A stretch of 64,000 bases of DNA, taken from positions 5,224,259 to 5,288,258 of the forward strand of contig OX442320.1 in the NCBI GenBank assembly GCA_949358305.1, read 5' to 3'. The position numbers and the translations under genes were made by a program. How positions within the stretch are numbered: position 1 is the stretch's first letter; each line of letters opens with the position of its first letter. Below, in pieces: positions 57,935 to 64,000 of the stretch. The stretch comes from Strigamia acuminata. Its lineage: Eukaryota > Arthropoda > Chilopoda > Geophilomorpha > Linotaeniidae. The notes beneath the pieces are model-generated. The model saw only the letters and a list, made by a program, of their open reading frames with translations. It made no database searches and was not told where the DNA came from.

Positions 57935-58183
57935 CTACATAGAACAACGCATAATCACATACAGCCAGCCTGGCAACGGTAACCACGGCAACTCAAATTC
58001 AAAGTTTCTGTTTACATGGTTTTTGGCCTTTCCGCAGACGGTAAAAACCGAAGACGAAAACACGCGCGTGAGTTTATTACATTTTTGTACCCGTTTATAA
58101 GATCGCCCGCACTGCGATGTGAATGATGAAAGAGCGAGCGAAATCAGGCAAAGGTAGCACAATCCAACTTGCGCAGCAGCCAT
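57935..58183 (-). CDS. Candidate exon with signal-peptide-like N terminus
   Basis: The minus frame from 58183 starts in an optimal context (tttaaaatggctgctgcg). It encodes MAAAQVGLCYLCLISLALSS followed by FTSQCGRSYKRVQKC and continues to 57935 with 82 residues in all. The first 25 residues have the layout of a secretory signal: a short polar head, a 14-residue hydrophobic core, and small residues before Cys. The first 150 bases are CpG-richer than the neighbourhood, as for many animal first exons. A splice donor might end the true exon earlier, as the last third is less protein-like. No homologue recognised, and an upstream in-frame ATG lies at 58207. Confidence 0.3.
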   Translation of the reverse strand: MAAAQVGLCYLCLISLALSSFTSQCGRSYKRVQKCNKLTRVFSSSVFTVCGKAKNHVNRNFEFELPWLPLPGWLYVIMRCSM

Positions 58184-58263
58184 TTTAAATTTGTTTGTAA
58201 AAACCAAAACCAGATATAAACCACTTCGAAAACCGCTCTAGTCGAGCTTATCTGGCTTACCAT

Positions 58264-58377
58264 TAGCTGCATTCAAAAAAAAAAAAAGTGTTTTACTTCA
58301 ATTTTAAAACAAAAATGACATCATTTCCTGTCCTATAACATGAACAAAATTAAAATACGCTTAAACTAAAATTGTTA
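58264..58377. mobile_element. TAGCTGCATTC family, copy 3 (one end)
   Basis: tagctgcattcaaaaaaaaa then gtgttttacttcaatttta, aaaatgacatcatttcctgt and aaaatacgcttaaactaaaa match 25989 and 30123. The mirror right terminus is not present. Confidence 0.8.
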
Positions 58378-59279
58378 TATAAAAACAGCAAAAACAGAAC
58401 CATCGAACAGCGTAAAAGTCATTACTCCCAGTTAGTCTGCCCATAAGTGGCTTTTGTGGAAGCCCAAAAAAAGAAAAGTGGTTTTTCGCTTTACCGAAGC
58501 CATAATTCGCACACGCATAACTCCCAGCTCTGTACCGTACATCTCATTAACTTGTCACATTTTGCATATTTAATAAATTCTACCCCATAATGTCATTTGC
58601 CAAAGCAGATGAAACCATGAGGAAACATGGTGAAAACAGTGCATAAAAACGAAAAACCCTCCAAAATCGATTGCAAGCGTTCAATATTCTCTTCTTCCAA
58701 GCACCACAGACGCTTCTTCGTTCCATTCACTCAACTCTGGTTGCATATAAGCCGAGAGCCAGCAGCAAATGTAATTTTCCTTTACATTGCCTTTGATTTC
58801 CTTGCTGGGTGGCCAGGTTTACAAAGGGAGAAAAATTGAAAAGGAGAAGTTAGGGGGGTTTGGAGGGTGAGGGGGGGGGGGGTCGACAAGAGATTTTTAG
58901 ATGGCTTGTGGGAAATGATGTGTGATGGGTGTACGTGTCAATAGGTGGTCAATATGGTGTGAATAATGGAGAATTGTGTTTTTGTTCTTGTTCAATTCAA
59001 AGTGTAACAAAGTGGAGACACCATGTGCGAGTTTATTGGAGTCATGTGTGAAAAGGGGCTCTTTTGTCACGTGGAATTGGTGTGATCAATAGAGGGATTT
59101 TGGAGTGTAAATCAGATAGGCCAACTAGTTTAATCAATGGAAAAGTTGGAGAATAAATGCGGCTTTTAAGCGATTAATTACAGGATTTTGTGAGATTTAA
59201 ATTGGTTTAGATTTGGTTAAAGTTGGTTTAGCTGAATGAGTTAATTAAATGTAGTAATAACTATTGTTTGGGCCACATC
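58378..59279. other. No gene seen; poly-G run
   Basis: A run of about 14 G falls near 58868-58882 inside a G-rich patch. The rest is AT-rich without recognised features. Confidence 0.4.
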
Positions 59280-60115
59280 TTTTATTTTTTGAGTAATTGT
59301 CTGGAAATTTGATCGATTTCTTGACATTTTTGGGCTAATTCTTCAAATTTTTGAGTAATTTCTTTTAATTTTTGATAATTGCTTCAAAATTTTGATAAAT
59401 CATTCAATTTTTGATAATTTTTTCAATTTTTGATCAATTGTTAAATACTTTAATCAATTGTTCAATTTTTTTATCAATTGTTCTATTTTTTTTATCAATT
59501 GTTCAATTTTTTTTATCAATTGTTCAATTTTTTGAAATATTGTTCAATTTTTTGATCAATTTTTCAATTTTTTGATCAATTGTTCAATTTTTTGATCAAT
59601 TGTTCAATTTTTTTATCAATTGTTTAATTTTTTGATCAATTGTTCAATTTTTTTTATCAATTGTTCAATTTTTTTTATCAATTGTTCAATTTTTTTTATC
59701 AATTGTTCAATTTTTTTTATCAATTGTTCAATTTTTTTTATCAATTGTTCAATTTTTTTTGCAAATTCGTCAACTTTTTTATCATTTTTGCCATTTTTTG
59801 ATCAATTGTTCAATTTTTTTTATCAATTGTTTAATTTTTTGATCAATTGTTCAATGTTTTGATCAATTGTTCAGTTTTTTTTATGAATTGTTCAATTTTT
59901 TTTTATCAATTGTTCAATTTTTTTTATCAATTGTTCAATTTTTTTTATCAATTGTTCAATTGTTTGAACAATTGTTCAATTGTTTGAACAATTGTTCAAA
60001 TATTTTGGCCAATTCATCAACTTTTTGATCATTTTGGCCATTTTTTGATCAATTCTTCAATTTCTTTATCATTTTTGCCATTTTTTGATCAATTCTTCAA
60101 TTTCTTGATCTATTA
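59280..60115. repeat. Minisatellite, 20-22 bp unit, TCAATTGTTCAATTTTTT
   Basis: About 35 units of tcaattgttcaattttttt plus ta or ga. Unit length varies by one or two T, so the period slips between 20 and 22. CAATTG and TTGAACAATTG-like palindromes occur throughout, including a doubled version near 59953-59998. Open frames (80 codons, Asn-Cys-Ser-Ile-Phe) are repeat-derived. Confidence 0.96.
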
Positions 60116-60741
60116 TTCCATATTACAGACCAAACCTTGCAATTCATAAACCAAATCTCATATTACAGCCCCATTGTTCCACACCACAAAGCATAGACAA
60201 ATTCTTGCTCTAGCTTTATGCAGGTATTGCATGCAGAAGCACAATGCAAACATAAATCAAAACCAAAGTTGGCATTTAGCTTCTTCAAACAAAATTGGAT
60301 TGACAATAACTGACATCATTTTTTGAATATTTATATTCTCCAACTTTGTATGTGGCTTACAGCACACAGCAAATAAATCATTGTTATTTCAGAAGGCAAA
60401 CAGACCAAAGAATAACATGAAACAACTATTATTTACTTTTTTATATTTTCTTATTTCCTAAAACAACTTTTATTTATAGTTCTATAAGAAAAGCATTTCT
60501 TGCTGACTGAAATTGGATCAATATGTGGTATATACAGAAAAAACAGATTTCTCTACTGCTCTAAGAATATAAAAATATATAGAATATAAATGATGCAAAA
60601 CTCTGAAAACAGATTCCAAGAATCCATATTACCTTTAATAAATGGAAGCAACTGGACTTCAAAGTCCTGTTTAAATTTTTATGGCAAAAATTGTGGATTC
60701 ATTCATTTAGGAGACATACGGTACCCTCATTTCATGTCAAC
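60116..60741. other. No feature seen
   Basis: AT-rich DNA with frequent stops. Confidence 0.4.
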
Positions 60742-61026
60742 TCAATCATTACAATTTCTCTTTGATGTTTCAATATTTAATAAATAAAACTTTTTCATGC
60801 AGAAACCGGCTTCAACGACAAACATCGTGTTTTCATTAAACGCCCGATTTAAAGCGTTTTGCTGCTCGTCGACACTTTTCCTTTCTGTTGCCGCCGATTC
60901 TGCGGATTCTATGTCGCAGAATCGTTCAAGGGCCCGCACATGTACGACGTACACCCTTGGACATAAAAATCGTCCCAGTCCAGCTTGAAGCTCACCCGCA
61001 GAATGAGCGTTTTCGGCTGTATCCAC
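60742..61026 (-). CDS. CpG-rich open block, possible exon
   Basis: A minus frame is open for 94 codons (it begins after a TAA and has no ATG until internal). It encodes protein-like residues such as FCDIESAESAATERKSVDEQ and FVVEAGFCMKKF. A second minus frame from about 61046 (VSFCTNWWIQPKTLILRVSF onward, to about 60914) and a plus frame (60797-60988) are also open, so low stop density may simply reflect G/C content. Acceptor-like strings exist for both directions (ttttgcag on minus, tttttcatgcag on plus at 60801). The composition contrasts sharply with the flanks. Confidence 0.2.
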   Translation of the reverse strand: MDTAENAHSAGELQAGLGRFLCPRVYVVHVRALERFCDIESAESAATERKSVDEQQNALNRAFNENTMFVVEAGFCMKKFYLLNIETSKRNCND

Positions 61027-61073
61027 CAGTTAGTGCAAAAACTCACTGCAAAATATCGATATCGGACAGTCTT

Positions 61074-61430
61074 ATGCTGGGCGCACACATACTGCGATTT
61101 CGCATCACGTCACTATTTCGCAAGCAAAATCGCCCTGTGAATCGCGCACAATGCTACACACATGTAGCTATTCCAGCTTTGCTATTTCAATGTTATGACG
61201 TCATTCCTGATCCGAAAAACCTGCCCGCCATTTTGGTTGAAAATGTTGATGAAATGACGTCATTTCACACAGCTCACGGATTGGCTGCGACATGAATCGC
61301 GGGCGAAATAGTACTTGGGACAAGTACTATTTTCTAAAGTAGATTTCAAACCGGCGCAAAGGAAATGACGTCATTTGTGCATGCGCAATGGCAACGCGAT
61401 GCAAAATCGAGGTGTGTGTGCGCCCAGCAT
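61074..61430. mobile_element. GGGCGCACAC-type MITE, copy 2 (357 bp)
   Basis: Left end atgctgggcgcacacatact and right end, read inward, atgctgggcgcacacacacc. Same orientation and same interior as 28367, with an extra gcatcacgtcactatttc near the left and a different ccgccattttgg stretch. The internal long hairpin at about 61304-61331 has the inverse loop of copy 1. Confidence 0.85.
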
Positions 61431-61534
61431 AATTTAAATGATGTCAATCGCCTTCACATCATATAACACAAAATATTCTCCCAAAAATCATACCCAGGGT
61501 GTACTTCGATCTTTCCGAAACAAGTTTAAACAAA

Positions 61535-61579
61535 ATGGCTGCCAATTTGCTTCCGTATGTTGCCGCTAGGAGACATCTG
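61535..61579 (+). CDS. Possible first exon (weak)
   Basis: acaaaatggctgccaatttg starts a frame MAANLLPYVAARRHL that meets a ctg|gtaaat donor-like site at 61580. Without splicing it ends after 21 codons. The start context is good and the first codons are less AT-rich than the surroundings. No homologue is recognised. Confidence 0.15.
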
Positions 61580-63503
61580 GTAAATCCATCACATTGTTAA
61601 ACTTATTAACCACCACCACAACAAAAGATAAAAATAGTGTTTCATTTTTTTTTTAATTGTAAAAGAAGAGATGAACTTTGGGTGTGCTTTCCCTTTAAGT
61701 TAAATCCCTTGGAATTTAGATTTATAAGATCCCCCCATTGGCACATCAAATTGGCTTTTGCAACCAAGCAAACCTGTGTTTATGCCTCTCCTCTATACAA
61801 TTCTGCTCAGAACCCCTTCCTTGTGGTTTGTCCCATGTTATTGCACAGAGCCAGAGACCTGAAAATTTGGCATGTTACATTATGCAAATTTATTTTCTTC
61901 TTAATTCCAGTAAAGCTGCTGTTGTTTCTGCACTCCAATCCACCGTTTCCCTTTTTATTTACAAAAAAAAAAATAATAAAATCAAAATCAAAATTTCAAC
62001 CCCACAAAACACAAGACAAAGCATTCAAAACTGCTAACTTATGTTCAGTTTTGGAGTACTTGCACATGAAATTACCAACTTTTGGAAATTTCAGTTGCAG
62101 TGCTTTTACCGGCTTTCCGCTATAAAGTAAAACATGCCGATATAATTAAAAGCCACCTGAATGAATAATTATGTTGGAAATTGGGCCAGAAATTTGAGTT
62201 TTCTAGTTACTCATTAAAATTTATGTAAATTTAAAAAAAATGTAGGCCAATTTCCTATATTAGGCCTTCTAAAAACGGTTTTTAAGCTTGTTTTGGTTCA
62301 TTCCTCAATGTATTCCCAACCTTATCGTATTAAAAACTACATTAACAACACGCTGGTAGAATCGGTGTTTCGGCATGCCGCTTAATGCTAGGTTCCCACT
62401 CGACTGAATTCTGTCAGCAGAAAATTTTCAGGGCAGAAGCTGGTTAATATATTACAATATTTTAAAAAAAAAGCTTGTTTCATTCTCTATCTTTCCATGC
62501 ATTTTATACATTTTTAAATCCATTTAAAAGTACTTTAACTCAATGCCGAAAGAGCCTGAAAAAATTAGATCGGCATCCATCTTGTGTTGATTTGCTTCAG
62601 TGACATGGCTTGCCAACCTGTTTTGCCTCTGTAATGATAACCCCCAAAGCACAAACCTAAAAATTTAACCCTCTGTGCCTCTTTTTAAGATTAACACTGA
62701 AATTAACACTTTTCCAATAGTGTGTGGCGAGCTCAGCTGTTGGCAAGACTGGCCAATTAGCCCATATTTAAATTCCATGTTTTCTGAGGATCAATTTTAA
62801 TTAATTTTTGTTGACAAAACCCAACAAACTGAAATAATTTTTACACCAATACCTAACAATGGCAAACAACACAACCCCACTCCTTCACAGACCCCATTTG
62901 ACCTTAGGAAGGGACCTTCACCCATAGACACCCCAAGTGGACATTTTTGTTGACAATTTAATGATAATTCAATCCAGTTCCTGCAGTGAGATGATAATAG
63001 ATAAAAGAGGGGACAAACAATGTCTCATCAAGTCCAAAGATGACCTATGTGCAACAGGTGGCTTCCTCTTTATCTCTTTTTACATCACACCTTTGACTAA
63101 GATGAGTTTTCTTTTTATTTTATGTCTTTTCTTTCTTTTTTCTATCTTTTCATCTCCTTTATTATAAATGAGTAACAAGATTGGATACTTTTTTTTATTT
63201 TTTAAAGGTTTACTTTTTTTTTATTTTATTTTTTATTTTTACTTTTATTTTTTTTTCACTTTAGATTCCATTTTGTTTTTTTATTTTTTTGGTCCACTGG
63301 AGCCCATTTTGACCAAAGTAAAAAGGGATGTTTAAAAAAGAGCAAGTTGATTAATGCAAATTTTGTAATTAGAAATCTGATTTTATCTGCAATCAGTGGG
63401 AGTGTGTTAGTTGATTTCTAAACAGAGTTTATCTGCATTCTAAGTTAATTTTATTTTTTCTTTCCTGTGCTTTTTGAGATGTTTTGAATTACCACATTCC
63501 TTC
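61580..63503. other. About 1.9 kb with no confident feature
   Basis: Includes a 162-codon open frame (61637-62125) that is Phe/Leu/Lys-rich with no domain, and a T-rich run at about 63188-63300. I see no repeat family or exon here. Confidence 0.35.
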
Positions 63504-63997
63504 AAATAAGAGCCGCGGCTCCTATTCAAAACTGCCGCCGTCAACCGCAACTACAATTTCCGTTTTCATGAAAAGAAATATTTTTCCGTATTTAATGTAA
63601 CAACCCAGGTAAAAAAAATCTGCAGAATTCTGCAGAAAATCTTTTTTCTCTGCAGAATTCTGCAGAAAATCTTTTTTCTCTGCAGAATTCTGCAGAAAAT
63701 CTTTTTTCTCTGCAGAATTCTGCAGAAAAATTGCCAGCCGAAAATATTCTGCAGAAAAGGTTAACATTTTTCTGCAGCATTCTGCAGAATTTTGTAATTT
63801 TTTTCTGCAAACAATTTTTCTGCAGAGCATGCAGAATTCTGCAGAGCATGCAGAATTCTGCAGAACCTTTTTCTCCTGGGAAACGTAGCGTACGTTCAAC
63901 GTTCTTAACTAAAATCCCCTGACCACGTGGTGTCCGTCTGAACACTCGGTTATGCGGTAAAACGGTATTCTTGCTCCGTCAGCCACGGCTCTTATTC
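63504..63997. mobile_element. AAGAGCCGC foldback family, copy 3, with internal palindromic array
   Basis: The left end aaataagagccgcggct (63504-63520) and right end agccacggctcttattc (63981-63997) form a TIR with one internal mismatch. Bases ctattcaaaactgcc and tacaatttccgttttcatg follow the left end as in copies at 34101 and 44078. The window closes three bases past the right end. Inside is a tandem array of a perfect palindrome (next entry). Confidence 0.8.
63614..63862. repeat. Tandem array of a 16-bp palindrome, 30-bp period
   Basis: ctgcagaattctgcag is a perfect 16-bp palindrome. Four units of it plus aaaatctttttt-like spacers occur at a 30-bp period (63621-63727), and further copies without the regular spacer follow to about 63862. 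The 117-125 codon minus frames (Ser-Ala-Glu-Phe-Cys repeats) come from the array and are not genes. Confidence 0.95.
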
Positions 63998-64000
63998 GTG

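Noticed and set aside
61637-62125. 162-codon plus-strand frame
   Set aside because: AT-rich, Phe/Lys-rich composition with homopolymer runs. No domain, no start-site context and no repeat explanation, but nothing to support coding either.
63522-63945. 117 and 125 codon minus-strand frames
   Set aside because: They translate the CTGCAGAATTCTGCAG palindrome array.
1-64000. CRISPR array interpretation of the regular repeats
   Set aside because: The arrays are contiguous tandem repeats without unique spacers, and the sequence is eukaryotic in character.

Overview
The window looks like repeat-rich intergenic or intronic DNA from an animal, most likely not a mammal or bird. It is AT-rich, with no prokaryotic gene packing and no ribosome-binding-site-led operons. 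Most long open frames are by-products of tandem repeats whose units lack stop codons. Two degraded retrotransposon fragments are recognisable by protein similarity: a BEL/Pao-type integrase piece near 37.0 kb on the minus strand, and a non-LTR reverse transcriptase piece near 53.8 kb on the plus strand. BEL/Pao elements are known only from animals, which supports a metazoan source. I cannot name the species.

No protein-coding gene is called with confidence. A few short stretches could be exons: a signal-peptide-like frame on the minus strand at 57935-58183, a CpG-rich multi-frame-open block at 60742-61070, a possible first exon at 61535, and several short ATGGC-started frames. All are marked as weak.

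Two classes of structure fill the window. The first is a set of about a dozen minisatellite fields with units of 18-42 bp (0.7-1.6, 7.6, 9.3-10.0, 20.6-21.2, 24.9-25.2, 31.2-31.7, 36.2-36.4, 41.7-42.3, 48.9-49.8, 52.5-53.3, 59.3-60.1 and 63.6-63.9 kb), plus ATT and GATA microsatellites. The second is a dense population of short non-autonomous DNA transposons. They include hAT-like elements (two with perfect 8-bp target duplications), pogo/Tigger-like and Tc1/mariner-like elements flanked by TA, and several unassigned families with terminal inverted repeats (TIRs) present in two or more copies. Nesting is common, for example one hAT inside another at 12.2-12.6 kb and an inverted-repeat element inside another at 47.5-47.9 kb.

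The most informative observations are mechanistic. They are a 22-copy homogeneous 22-bp array apparently born from a 42-bp unit by recombination between internal direct repeats; two copies of one 350-bp element whose internal hairpin loop is inverted between copies; a G/C-run hairpin module shared by two element families with different ends; a paralogous empty site that dates one insertion; and foldback elements built from a reiterated short motif.
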